A stretch of 64,000 nt of DNA, taken from Candidatus Babeliales bacterium (lineage in GTDB: Bacteria; Babelota; Babeliae; Babelales; Vermiphilaceae). Every line of letters starts with the position of its first letter. The stretch's first letter is position 1. The notes below the pieces were generated by a model that did no database searches, had not been told where the DNA came from, and worked only from the letters and a program-made list of their open reading frames with translations. Position numbers and translations under genes: made by a program. Location: NCBI GenBank assembly GCA_020049835.1, contig JAGVLK010000023.1:1-64000 (forward strand), read 5' to 3'. Positions 18,660 through 27,232 of this stretch are shown piece after piece.

Positions 18660-18723
18660 AAAAGATACAAGCAGTGTCGTAATTATATTAAAACTAACCT
18701 TAATTATGAGGAAACGGGTACTA

Positions 18724-19632
18724 ATGAATAGTGCAATACTCAATAAATTTATCACGTATCTACTTACTGAAAAAAGGGTATCATCAAATACATTTGATGC
18801 GTATAAACGTGATATCGAACAATTTGTAAACTATCTTACTGAAAAGAAGATCGATTTAGAGCGTACTAAGCTCGCGACGCTGAAACAGTATCTACAATGC
18901 CTTAAAAAGCAAGATCTAAAAGCACGCAGTATGTCACGTAAAATATCGTCACTTAAAGCTTTGTATGCTTATTTAAGTAAGCATTTAGGTTTTGAAAACG
19001 TTGCAAGCGAATTGGCTTTTCCTAAACTAGAAAAACGCCTGCCTTCGTACCTAACTGAAGCGGAAGTACAACAGCTCTTGGCAGTATCAGATAACGATAC
19101 TTCAACCAACGGTTTCCGTAACAAGATAATGTTATATTTACTCTATGTGTCAGGCATGCGTATTTCAGAAATGATTTCATTAAAGCTTTCTGATATCCAT
19201 TTTGATACCGGTTTTGTAGCTGTACAAGGTAAAGGCGGTCGTGGTCGCATGATCCCAATACCTGGTAACGTTATGGAAATGTTGAAAAAATACCTTGAAA
19301 CGGTGCATAAACAGTTTATTATGGTTGACGAAAACAAACGTAAGACTGACTTTGTATTCCCTATCTGTTACGGTGGCAAAGTACGTCCAATTACACGTCA
19401 AGCATTCTGGACCATTTTGAAAGAGTTGGCAAAGAAATCCGGCGTAGAACGTCCAATTTCCCCGCACAAGTTGCGCCACTCATTGGCTACCCATATGCTT
19501 AAAAACGGTGCTGATTTGCGTTCTCTACAGCTTTTCTTGGGCCACGAGAACCTTTCTACCGTTCAAGTGTACACACATTTGGAAACAAGCCATTTACGCA
19601 AGGTGTATGATAAAAAGCACCCTCGCTCGTAA
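18724..19632 (+). CDS. xerD: Tyrosine recombinase XerC/XerD-like
   Basis: Xer recombinases resolve chromosome dimers at dif. The protein has the SAM-like N-terminal domain and the catalytic set R (SGMRISEM), K (VQGKGGRGR), HxxR (SPHKLRHSLATHML), H (LGHENLST) and Y (VQVYTHLE). The start at 18724 is preferred because GAGGAAAC lies upstream; ATG 18706 would include that sequence in the gene. The length of 302 residues fits Xer better than an integrase. XerC and XerD cannot be separated here, so the symbol is provisional. A terminator follows at 19664. Confidence 0.88.
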   Translation: MNSAILNKFITYLLTEKRVSSNTFDAYKRDIEQFVNYLTEKKIDLERTKLATLKQYLQCLKKQDLKARSMSRKISSLKALYAYLSKHLGFENVASELAFPKLEKRLPSYLTEAEVQQLLAVSDNDTSTNGFRNKIMLYLLYVSGMRISEMISLKLSDIHFDTGFVAVQGKGGRGRMIPIPGNVMEMLKKYLETVHKQFIMVDENKRKTDFVFPICYGGKVRPITRQAFWTILKELAKKSGVERPISPHKLRHSLATHMLKNGADLRSLQLFLGHENLSTVQVYTHLETSHLRKVYDKKHPRS

Positions 19633-19663
19633 AATAGCGCTTTTTCGCTTATTTTGATTAATG

Positions 19664-19690
19664 AACCCGGCCTCCAAGCCGGGTTTTTCT
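19664..19690 (+). terminator. Terminator downstream of the xer gene
   Basis: AACCCGGC pairs with GCCGGGTT across a short loop and is followed by TTTCTTT. Confidence 0.85.
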
Positions 19691-19783
19691 TTGCTAATAC
19701 CTCATGAGACCCCTTTTGACATATTTTTAGTATTCAGTTAGTCTTATAGGAAGAAGATATATCCTTTAAAACAGAGGTTTTTT

Positions 19784-20176
19784 ATGAAACGTTTAATACT
19801 CAGCAGCCTATTGAGCTGCATGCTGATTGGCCAAGTATCCTGCGATGCGGATCCGATAGTTACAACCGATGATACTGCTGTGGCAACCATAGTTGCTGTT
19901 GCTGGGATTGTCAGTGGTTTTCTCACCCCAATGTTCATTGCGCATGGTACCAATGTACCAAGGTGGATTTTGAACTGGGCAAAAAAAGAACCGCAAATAA
20001 CGACAATTAAGAGAGAGGCTGATGCTAAGGTTGCTGCTTGGTTGTGGTCGGTGGCAGCTATTGTTACTGCTTCTGTTACAACTTTGTGTATAAGCACAAA
20101 TGAAATATTAACTGGAATAGCAGCAAGTAGTTTGATGGGGTCACTGCTTTCATTGCATTTTACTCATGGCGTTTAA
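19784..20176 (+). CDS. Small signal-peptide/membrane protein
   Basis: This 130-residue protein has an N-terminal signal (LILSSLLSCMLIGQVSC), where the Cys after the hydrophobic core could be a lipobox cysteine, and two or three hydrophobic segments, including VAAIVTASVTTLCISTNEIL. The following gene encodes a shorter relative with the matching stretch IFSSVITLCVTESDTL. Family not recognised. Confidence 0.6.
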   Translation: MKRLILSSLLSCMLIGQVSCDADPIVTTDDTAVATIVAVAGIVSGFLTPMFIAHGTNVPRWILNWAKKEPQITTIKREADAKVAAWLWSVAAIVTASVTTLCISTNEILTGIAASSLMGSLLSLHFTHGV

Positions 20177-20186
20177 AGAGGTTACT

Positions 20187-20513
20187 ATGAAGAAATTAGC
20201 ATTAATAATGTTATCACTCGTGATGACAACAAATCTTTTGGCAATCAATTCGGTAGAAGAACGAGCAAGTAAACAGCCCGCAATGGGTTATGTGGGTGGT
20301 ATGTTAATACCTTGCCTGCTTTATAAGAATATGGAATCGCCGGATGTTGCTTGTTTGTCAGCATTTGCTATTATATTTTCCTCGGTAATAACTTTATGTG
20401 TAACTGAAAGCGATACTTTGTTCAGCACAGCATTGTGCAGTTTTTTCGGCGCATCGGCAGCCCTAGTTCTTATTAATGATGAAAATCACCCAAAAAAGTT
20501 GAGTGGCAACTAA
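20187..20513 (+). CDS. Small membrane protein, relative of the preceding gene
   Basis: From ATG 20187 (with AAAGAGG upstream) this encodes about 108 residues: an MKKLALIMLSLVMTTNLLA signal peptide, then three hydrophobic segments. The SSVITLCVTESDTLF stretch matches the previous protein, so the pair probably arose by duplication. An in-frame start at 20166 would overlap the previous gene and place extra residues before the signal, so it is less likely. Function unknown. Confidence 0.6.
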   Translation: MKKLALIMLSLVMTTNLLAINSVEERASKQPAMGYVGGMLIPCLLYKNMESPDVACLSAFAIIFSSVITLCVTESDTLFSTALCSFFGASAALVLINDENHPKKLSGN

Positions 20514-20536
20514 GTAAACAAAAATTAGTAAAAATG

Positions 20537-20566
20537 GGCATCAGAATATCTGGTGCCGGGTTTTTA
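20537..20566 (+). terminator. Terminator after the small membrane protein pair
   Basis: GGCATCAG pairs with CTGGTGCC (one G-T wobble) over a 5-nt loop, then GGG and TTTTT. It overlaps the 3' end of the convergent hydrolase gene. Confidence 0.7.
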
Positions 20567-21742
20567 CTTTACTTTATATACATACCAATTATCTGGATGC
20601 TTAATATTATACGCAGCGTAATTAAGCAGGAATCTCCCTTTGTGCGCAAGTTCTGCATTATGCGGAATATTATAACGCTTAAAAAAGGCGTTAACTGCCC
20701 ATTTAAATGGCTCAGTCTGATACAATCTGCTATGATTTTTACTTGGATCATCAATAACCAATAAATAGACAATATGGCCTGAATCGGCAAGTTCTTTGAT
20801 CATTGTACGTATAAGATCATCCGGCACCAGACAATCATTTTTTAAATGTGCTATAAAGATCGGTATTTCTGTTGGAATAGTACGTAGATCAGCCATGGTA
20901 ATTTCATCATCAGGATTATAACTGGCATGCCAGTTGGTAATCACGTTGCGTGCAATGCGATTAGAAAATGGCATAAGGCGTCCATAACTGTTGCCGATAG
21001 CATCAGTAAATGCGGTCAAATCCATAAATGGTGCATCCAGTACAACTGCAGCAACATTTTTCGGGTGGCTTTTGGCTAAAAAGTTTAGTACCGATTTTGA
21101 ACCGCGGCAGTTGGCAAGGTACACTGGCTTTGTACCGGCATTACCTATCTGTTCATGCAGAAAATCCAGACACGTTTGATCATTTTTAAGCCCAAAATCA
21201 AAGTAAGCTCGTGTATCAGGATAATCAAATATTATAGTTGTATCATGAATTACACCATGTTTAAGCCATTGATACGCCGTTACTATGCCACCACCGTTGC
21301 GTGGCACTGCACATAAACCACGCTTTTCCGGACCGCCCGGGCGTGCCGGTTCAGCAGCCCCTGCATAACCACGTACTACTACAAACGTAGTTTCGCCGCG
21401 CGCTTGAATACCCGGCTCTAGTTGCCAACATTCATAGGCTAACGGCTCAGTAATTTTAATGTTCAAATGTGCAACATCGGGTAACGTATCTGCATGAATA
21501 TGATACGCTACTTCCGCGACGGTAAGCATCTGTTCAGGTAATTGATCACACGGATGAATGGTGAGCGTATTGAGTCCTTTTAAGGATGGTTCAAACGGTT
21601 GACCAAATGGACTATCAGTTGCATCGATGCCAAAGGTGCGTGCAACAACATGTTTAAGAATACCACCCAAGAGTATCGGGCTATAACTTAGACACAAAAG
21701 GATACAAATAAACGTAAGTATGCGCATATAATAATCAGTCAT
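20564..21742 (-). CDS. Alpha/beta-hydrolase fold protein with a cysteine at the nucleophile position
   Basis: This 392-residue protein has an N-terminal membrane or signal segment (ILTFICILLCLSYSPILLG) followed by an alpha/beta-hydrolase core: FVVVRGYAGAA (oxyanion strand), IIFDYPDTRAYFDFG, VYLANCRGSKSVLNFL (nucleophile elbow), AAVVLDAPFMDL, IFIAHLKNDCLVPDD (acid D303) and DPSKNHSRL (His337). The elbow reads A-N-C-R-G, where most families have G-x-S-x-G, so Cys212 replaces the serine, as in dienelactone hydrolases. The length and exported position suggest an envelope or secreted hydrolase. Substrate unknown. Confidence 0.65.
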   Translation of the reverse strand: MTDYYMRILTFICILLCLSYSPILLGGILKHVVARTFGIDATDSPFGQPFEPSLKGLNTLTIHPCDQLPEQMLTVAEVAYHIHADTLPDVAHLNIKITEPLAYECWQLEPGIQARGETTFVVVRGYAGAAEPARPGGPEKRGLCAVPRNGGGIVTAYQWLKHGVIHDTTIIFDYPDTRAYFDFGLKNDQTCLDFLHEQIGNAGTKPVYLANCRGSKSVLNFLAKSHPKNVAAVVLDAPFMDLTAFTDAIGNSYGRLMPFSNRIARNVITNWHASYNPDDEITMADLRTIPTEIPIFIAHLKNDCLVPDDLIRTMIKELADSGHIVYLLVIDDPSKNHSRLYQTEPFKWAVNAFFKRYNIPHNAELAHKGRFLLNYAAYNIKHPDNWYVYKVK

Positions 21743-21871
21743 GTAAAGGGGTTAGCGAGCAAACACATCTTAAGAGTTTAATGGAAAAATCACTCTTTTT
21801 ATAGTATACTCTTTTAATAATAATCTTAGATGTAACCATCATTATTTTCTCGTGTAAGGTCGCAGATAATC

Positions 21872-23005
21872 ATGCAAACAAATAGTTTTGTAGTTGAACA
21901 AAAACCATTTATCTCCATTTTGTCATCCATGCAGCCAATTTGTACCAAGCGTACTACGCTCGATGCTACTAATTATATCCTTTTTCAAGTAGGTCATAAA
22001 GAGCTGGTCATTAAAGGTACCGATCTTGAAATCAGTTTGCAAGCAAGCTACCATTTTAAAGATGGTGCGATTGCCGAACCATGCTCATTTTTGGTTTCCG
22101 GTCGTAGAATTTTTGAACTGATCAAAGAGCTTGATGGCGATATTCGCATGGATATCGATCATGCACAATTGGTGCTTACATCCGGCCGTGCACGCTTAAC
22201 GCTCAACATTAAAGATGCACAAGAATTTCCACCATTTCCGGAACGCATTGAAAATCTTATGGAACTTGATGCACAATTTTTGCTTAAACTCATTTCTGAT
22301 GTTGCATTTTTAATTCCACAGAACAATGCCAATCCTGCGCTTAATGGCCTATTTCTAGAAATATCACAAACAGATATGAAGATGACAAGCACCGATGGTC
22401 ACTGCTTGGCGCAAGTGAGCACGACACGTTACACGCTCGAAGAACCTAAAAAGTGGTTGCTCCCACGCAGAGCCATTTTTGAGCTTAAAAAAATATTAGA
22501 AGCGTCACTTGATAAAATGATATTTCTTGGTACGTGTGCAAAACAGTTAGTGTTTTCAGGATCTACATTTAACTTTTTTACTAAATTATTAGTTGATACA
22601 TTCCCTGAATACCGCGCTATTTTGAGCAAAGATGGTTTTGTTGCAGCACAAGTTGATCGTGCACATCTGATTAAAACATTGCGTCGTTCATCATGCTTGC
22701 TTTCCGGACAACAGTTTCTTGCAACACAGTTTGCATTTGAGCAAGATGAACTTAAAATCAGTATGAAGAACAAAGAAGTTGGCGCATTGGATGAGCATAT
22801 TCAGCTTGAACAGTTTTCCGGCAATCCGCTAGAAATACGTTTTTATGCACCATACTTATTAAGTGGCTTGCAAACATTCACGAACGAAAAACTTTCGTTT
22901 TCATTAAAAAGTGCATCGAAACCAATTATTTTTGAAGCTGAAGATCAAGAACGCAGCCTCTTTTATCTGGTAATGCCGGTATCTGCTACCGCATCACAGC
23001 AATAG
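21872..23005 (+). CDS. dnaN: DNA polymerase III sliding clamp (beta subunit)
   Basis: DnaN forms the ring that tethers the replicative polymerase to DNA. The 377-residue protein matches the three-domain clamp layout: residues 1-120 (ELVIKGTDLEISLQA), 130-250 (NPALNGLFLEIS, then TSTDGHCLAQ) and 255-377, ending YLVMPVSA, where the family ends with the VMPMRL-type strand. It lies 6 bp upstream of recF, a common pairing. dnaA, often the gene before dnaN, is absent here; an unrelated hydrolase is upstream. Confidence 0.95.
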   Translation: MQTNSFVVEQKPFISILSSMQPICTKRTTLDATNYILFQVGHKELVIKGTDLEISLQASYHFKDGAIAEPCSFLVSGRRIFELIKELDGDIRMDIDHAQLVLTSGRARLTLNIKDAQEFPPFPERIENLMELDAQFLLKLISDVAFLIPQNNANPALNGLFLEISQTDMKMTSTDGHCLAQVSTTRYTLEEPKKWLLPRRAIFELKKILEASLDKMIFLGTCAKQLVFSGSTFNFFTKLLVDTFPEYRAILSKDGFVAAQVDRAHLIKTLRRSSCLLSGQQFLATQFAFEQDELKISMKNKEVGALDEHIQLEQFSGNPLEIRFYAPYLLSGLQTFTNEKLSFSLKSASKPIIFEAEDQERSLFYLVMPVSATASQQ

Positions 23006-23011
23006 TGATAT

Positions 23012-24103
23012 ATGTTTATCCGTTCTCTACAGTTGCAAAACTTTCGCTGTTTCCCGCACTTGGCGCTTGATATTACGGCGCCAATTGCGGTTATTGAAGG
23101 CGCAAACGGTATAGGTAAAACTTCCGTGCTGGAAGCGTTGCATTATGCCTGTTACTTGCGCTCATTTCGTGCAACGACACCGCGCGATCTCATTAAATTT
23201 AATGAGCAGAATTTCTTTATTCGACTCAAGTTTGAGCTCACCGATCTTGAACATACCGGTTTGCATGAGCTTGCCATCGGCTTTGCAGACAAAAAACGCG
23301 TGGTTAAAATAAACAGTAAGGCATTACATTCCTATAAAGAACTTATGGATCATTATCGTGCCATTACGCTCACCGAAGATGATATGGACCTGGTAAAAGC
23401 GGGGCCAGATCTGCGCCGCGCTTTTGTAGACCAGGCCATTACGCTTTACAAGCCTGATTACATGCAGACATTACGTGTATTTAAAGAGATTTTATACAAC
23501 CGTAATGCGCTGCTGGCCCACAGTCATGTACCTAAAGATATGTATCATATCTGGACAGAGCAGCTCTGGCAGCTATCCAAAGAGATAGAACAAAACCGCA
23601 CCGCCTTTCTAGCTGAACTGGAACATGAGGTAGCTACGATGCTGAAAAGCTATTTTCCTGAAGATGTGACCATCCAATTTGCCTATATGGCTAAAAACGG
23701 CGGCCTGGGCGATTCTATAGAGGCATTTATGCAGGCGAACCCTCAATTGTATCAAAAGGAGCTGATGATGAATCGATCGCTCTTTGGGGCCCATCTGGAT
23801 GATGTTCGGATAACCTTTGCTGGTAAGGGCGCACGCGCTTTTGCTTCTCGAGGACAGCAGAAATTGGTCGTTTTACTTATAAAATTAGCCCAATTGCGCG
23901 CGCTCAAGCGCCAAAAGGGGGCTGCTGTGCTGTTGCTGGATGATTTTTTGACCGATTTTGACCCGGAACGGACCGCTATGGCGGTGCATGCCCTTATGGC
24001 CTCCGATTGCCAGCTTATCTTTACCGCCCCTGTGCAGGAGTCGTTGTTGTGGGATATGCTCTCTAGCAAGGGCGCTCAGCGCATCACATTTCAGCCTGAA
24101 TGA
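23012..24103 (+). CDS. recF: DNA replication and repair protein RecF
   Basis: RecF is an SMC-like ATPase that helps load RecA at gaps. The N-terminus FIRSLQLQNFRCFPHL, Walker A GANGIGKTS, the signature region ASRGQQKLVVLLIKLAQL and the Walker B LLLDDFLTDFD are all present, and the length of 363 residues is normal. It directly follows dnaN. No terminator is seen right after the gene; a separate promoter and RNA candidate begins about 35 bp downstream. Confidence 0.95.
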   Translation: MFIRSLQLQNFRCFPHLALDITAPIAVIEGANGIGKTSVLEALHYACYLRSFRATTPRDLIKFNEQNFFIRLKFELTDLEHTGLHELAIGFADKKRVVKINSKALHSYKELMDHYRAITLTEDDMDLVKAGPDLRRAFVDQAITLYKPDYMQTLRVFKEILYNRNALLAHSHVPKDMYHIWTEQLWQLSKEIEQNRTAFLAELEHEVATMLKSYFPEDVTIQFAYMAKNGGLGDSIEAFMQANPQLYQKELMMNRSLFGAHLDDVRITFAGKGARAFASRGQQKLVVLLIKLAQLRALKRQKGAAVLLLDDFLTDFDPERTAMAVHALMASDCQLIFTAPVQESLLWDMLSSKGAQRITFQPE

Positions 24104-24139
24104 AACCCATACTATAAAGCTTTTTTTATTTTTTAAAAG

Positions 24140-24168
24140 TTGACAGACGTAAAAGAATGGGGTAGTAT
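24140..24168 (+). promoter_or_regulatory. Strong sigma-70-type promoter in the recF downstream region
   Basis: TTGACA (24140-24145), a 17-nt spacer and TAGTAT (24163-24168) form a near-consensus promoter. It is not followed by a coding start for about 350 nt but by structured sequence and a strong terminator. Confidence 0.65.
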
Positions 24169-24174
24169 CTATAC

Positions 24175-24387
24175 TGTTATTGAAAGATATGTGCTTGAAA
24201 TAGGGGCAAAAATCAAGTTTAACGTAACCGTTTGACTTATTCCCTACGTCTGCTAATCTGTTAATAATAACAGAAAGCTAACCGCTTTCTGGTTTAAAAA
24301 GCCAGACAACTGGCATTAACTTAGGCTTCATTACTACTCTCCTTTTTTCCACTACCCCGATACTTGTATCGGGGTAGTGGTTTTTTT
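24175..24387 (+). ncRNA. Candidate structured small RNA, about 210 nt
   Basis: From the promoter at 24140 to the terminator at 24349-24387 there is no coding frame but a series of clear hairpins: AACG/CGTT inside a longer imperfect stem (24214-24240), CTGTTA/TAACAG (24258-24273), GAAAGC/GCTTTC (24273-24289) and GCCAG/CTGGC (24301-24314). This looks like an independent small RNA gene. A long leader with attenuation for the gene at 24519 is the alternative, although the terminator lies 130 nt before that start. I do not recognise 6S, SRP, tmRNA or RNase P RNA in it. Confidence 0.5.
24349..24387 (+). terminator. Very strong terminator ending the small-RNA candidate
   Basis: A perfect 15-bp stem (CCACTACCCCGATAC and its complement) with a TT loop is followed by seven T residues. 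Confidence 0.9.
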
Positions 24388-24518
24388 ATGGTTTTTTAAT
24401 CTTATTTCTCCGCAAGCAGCCTGTTGTCTTTTTGTATAAAAGCATTATAGTTAATATCTTTTTTACCAGCGTGTTAAAATGATATTAACTATAACGTCAT
24501 ATACTGAAAGGAAAAACT

Positions 24519-25433
24519 ATGATGTTTCGCTCCTCTTTTAATCTCTATGTTGTACTCTTACTGTCTCTTGCAAGCACATACATACATGCGGCCAAAATTG
24601 ATTACCTAGATGATTTTCCGGTTGGCTATTGTGGCACCGGTAAAAAATACACAAATAATAGTTCTGCTGCGCTTAAGCATATAGTAAATAAGTACAACGA
24701 CGGTGATTTGCTACGAAAAGAAAAATACGAAGCTCGCAAAGAAGCACGTCTTGAACGCTTCAAAAATGAAGATACATATGATGCCGGCGTTATTTACAAT
24801 CACTATTTGGCCACCATGGAACCGCGCCAACGAAAAAGCAAACCGCGCGGAGAAGCTGTAATCGCCATTCCGGTCAGACGATCTGGCAAATTGCGTGCCG
24901 TACAAGAAGATTTGTCCGATTGTGTTAAAGATACGTTTCGTTGTGAAGATACGCTTGAAACATTTAAACATTTTCATGTAAGTCTCCTGCACACCGGTCT
25001 ATTTAGTAAAGATGCTGTAGTACGCATTGATTCTACCGTTGCCGCAACTGTAGAGGCTTTTAAAAATCATCTTGCAACGGCATCTATACCGGCACTAACA
25101 GTTCAAGTTGGTGGCGCAGCGAAACTTTTTGGGCCAACATTTGGTAAAAAATTTATTGGTATTCCCGCTACGCTTGATGATGGTGTGCATGGTTTAACAA
25201 CATCATTGGTAACAGACTGTTTTCCTGGCGGCAGAGTTGTTCCCAGCTACCATGTTTCTGTTGGGTGCCTACTGATTGATAATCTGCATGATGCGCGGCT
25301 GTTGGATAATCTTATTGATTCACGCGCGCTCGTGTGTGAGGGGTTTGAATGTAAGCTTAATGAGGTAATATTGTTGCATGGCGAAAGCGATACTGCAATA
25401 ACATATCAATGTGCGCCATCAGAAAGCAAATAA
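24519..25433 (+). CDS. Secreted 2H phosphoesterase, USB1-like
   Basis: A signal peptide (LYVVLLLSLASTYIHA/A) precedes a 280-residue domain. Two H-x-S motifs are visible, HFHVSLLHT (H153, S155) and PSYHVSVGC (H245, S247), 92 residues apart, with KKFIGIPA between them. This layout (HVSL...xFxGIx...PSxHVS) is that of the 2H phosphoesterase superfamily and comes closest to eukaryotic USB1/Mpn1, the exonuclease that trims U6 snRNA 3' ends. Exported bacterial versions are not known to me. Enzyme activity on host RNA is inference; cyclic phosphodiesterase activity is the wider expectation. GAAAGGA precedes the ATG, and the gene stands alone. Confidence 0.6.
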   Translation: MMFRSSFNLYVVLLLSLASTYIHAAKIDYLDDFPVGYCGTGKKYTNNSSAALKHIVNKYNDGDLLRKEKYEARKEARLERFKNEDTYDAGVIYNHYLATMEPRQRKSKPRGEAVIAIPVRRSGKLRAVQEDLSDCVKDTFRCEDTLETFKHFHVSLLHTGLFSKDAVVRIDSTVAATVEAFKNHLATASIPALTVQVGGAAKLFGPTFGKKFIGIPATLDDGVHGLTTSLVTDCFPGGRVVPSYHVSVGCLLIDNLHDARLLDNLIDSRALVCEGFECKLNEVILLHGESDTAITYQCAPSESK

Positions 25434-25464
25434 CACAGATTTTTCATGAGGTTCACTTAACAGA

Positions 25465-25549
25465 TAGTACGTCTAAGTGTTAAGTGGACCTAACATTTAG
25501 TACAACTATGTGTTAAGTCTGTTTACTTTTAGTATGACTATGTGTTAAG
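25465..25549 (+). repeat. Three spaced 20-bp direct repeats
   Basis: TAGTACGTCTAAGTGTTAAG (25465-25484), TAGTACAACTATGTGTTAAG (25498-25517) and TAGTATGACTATGTGTTAAG (25530-25549) recur at a 32-33 bp period, about three helical turns, in the 170-bp gap before the DUF4143 ATPase gene. They could be protein-binding sites. There are too few, and the repeats are too short, for a CRISPR. Confidence 0.8.
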
Positions 25550-25604
25550 CTTAAAATACAAGAAGTACCTTAAATTCAGCATTATGGCATTTGGAGGATC
25601 TTTT

Positions 25605-26792
25605 ATGATTATTAAGCGCCCGTTTTGGCTTAATCTCATCGAAGAAGCATGGAAAAGCAGGAATATTATTTGGCTCATGGGAGTCAGGCGTGTGGGCAAG
25701 ACAAGCCTATGTAAAAGCATTGATGATGCCTTATATCTCGATTGCGAGCGTCCACGCACGCGCCAGATGGTACAAGACCCGGAAGCATTCTTGGAAAGTA
25801 TGCACGGAAAACGCGTAATACTCGATGAAATTCATCGTTTAGACAATCCATCCGAACTACTTAAGATTTGCGCTGATCATTATCCCGATGTACAGATTAT
25901 TGCCACCGGATCATCTACGTTGGGCGCAAGTGCCAAATTTAAAGATACCTTAACCGGGCGCAAGAAAGAGATTTGGCTTACGCCGCTCCTAGAGCATGAA
26001 ATGGCCATCTTTGGCAATACCGATATTGCACATCGATTTCTATTTGGTGGGTTTCCGTCATTTTTCACCAGCAAACATCTGCCTGAAGCTGATTTTAGCG
26101 AATGGAACGATGCTTATTGGGCAAAAGATATCCAGGATATGTTCTCGGTGGGCAAACGTTATTCATTTGAAAAGTTTACCGAGCTGCTGCTTGCCTATAG
26201 TGGCGGACAGTTCGAAGCGACTAAATTCGCCGCACCTTGTGAAGTTACACGGCAAACGATTGCCAACTACTTGGCAGTGCTGGAAGAGACGTTTGTAGTA
26301 CATGTCATTCGGCCGTATACAACACACAAACCAACAGAAATTATCATGGCACCCAAAGTCTATGGCTTTGATACCGGTTTTGCTTGCTATGCAAAGGGCT
26401 GGCGCGAGCTGCGCAAAGAGGATATGGGCTTGCTGTGGGAGCATGTTGTACTCAATGAACTGCATGGATTTATGCAGCTGCAGCCTATACATTACTGGCG
26501 CGACAAACGTGGTCACGAGGTTGATTTTGTTATTAGTCCGCGTGGCACCACATCTGTTATTGCTATTGAATGCAAGTTTAGCTCAGCATCAGATCATATT
26601 GGACAATCGATGCTCACGGCTATTGCAAAGAATTTACAGGCATTCCGCGCAAATTATCCCGATGGAGATAACATTGTCGTAGCACATGATGTCGACATGC
26701 CATATGTGCGTCGCGTTGATAATATTACGATTACTTTTATAGGTTTAAAAGATCTACAAAAATATCTTGCATCTTCAAGTCAAAAAGCCTAA
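25605..26792 (+). CDS. AAA ATPase with DUF4143 and a nuclease-like C-terminus
   Basis: The start at 25605 is chosen because GGAGG lies 8 nt upstream, giving 395 residues. Walker A GVRRVGKTS (about 26-34), Walker B KRVILDEIH and a sensor ATGSSTLG give an AAA_14 domain. The DUF4143 region follows (VTRQTIANYLAVLEETFVV), then EVDFVI...AIECKFS, a PD-(D/E)xK-like pattern. The family is widespread in host-associated and candidate-phylum bacteria; its role is unclear. A second member lies at 62003-63235. Three direct repeats lie just upstream and may regulate it. Confidence 0.8.
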   Translation: MIIKRPFWLNLIEEAWKSRNIIWLMGVRRVGKTSLCKSIDDALYLDCERPRTRQMVQDPEAFLESMHGKRVILDEIHRLDNPSELLKICADHYPDVQIIATGSSTLGASAKFKDTLTGRKKEIWLTPLLEHEMAIFGNTDIAHRFLFGGFPSFFTSKHLPEADFSEWNDAYWAKDIQDMFSVGKRYSFEKFTELLLAYSGGQFEATKFAAPCEVTRQTIANYLAVLEETFVVHVIRPYTTHKPTEIIMAPKVYGFDTGFACYAKGWRELRKEDMGLLWEHVVLNELHGFMQLQPIHYWRDKRGHEVDFVISPRGTTSVIAIECKFSSASDHIGQSMLTAIAKNLQAFRANYPDGDNIVVAHDVDMPYVRRVDNITITFIGLKDLQKYLASSSQKA

Positions 26793-26803
26793 GATATCTC
26801 TCG

Positions 26804-26845
26804 TAATGATGGAACGCAGAAATTTACTGCGGAATTTCATCATTA
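26804..26845. repeat. Imperfect palindrome in the 26.8-27.2 kb gap
   Basis: TAATGATG and CATCATTA are the outer arms of an imperfect hairpin with an inner GCAG/CTGC pair. No T-run follows, so it is a weak terminator at best. The rest of the gap (26850-27157) is AT-rich and I see nothing else in it. Confidence 0.5.
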
Positions 26846-27157
26846 TATCGCAAAGGCCAAAAATTACATAATATACATTATCAGACACGCTAGATGGAGC
26901 GCCTCGTAAGCCCTCCTATTCTGGCGCATTTTTGTATATACGTCGGAACGATTTTGACCAAGATTTTGAAATATATGCTCAAAAAACAGCTTCCAGGATC
27001 AAATTTGGGCAATTTTATAGATTTGGGCTTAATGTTCGCTTGAAAAACTGAAATCTTTCGTTTTGGGGCAAATTTGATAGCCATTGACCATATTGAATAT
27101 TTGTGCCAATTTTACCTGGAAAAACAGCTATTTTATTATAAATGGTAAAATTACTCA

Positions 27158-27185
27158 TTGACATATTATTATGTTTAGATAGAAT
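27158..27185 (+). promoter_or_regulatory. Promoter of the secreted kinase-like gene and MKKL cluster
   Basis: TTGACA (27158-27163), a 16-nt spacer and TAGAAT (27180-27185), about 48 nt before the ATG at 27233. It may drive much of the following same-strand cluster. Confidence 0.6.
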
Positions 27186-27232
27186 TAAGAGTGGAAATGA
27201 ATTTTGAGACATTTTAATAAAAAGGTGTTTTC

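Noticed and set aside
21743-21871. Replication origin next to dnaN
   Set aside because: No DnaA box cluster or AT-rich 13-mers could be seen, and dnaA is absent. The gap looks like an ordinary promoter region.
25465-25549. CRISPR-like repeats
   Set aside because: Only three imperfect 20-bp repeats with 12-13 bp gaps and no cas genes nearby.
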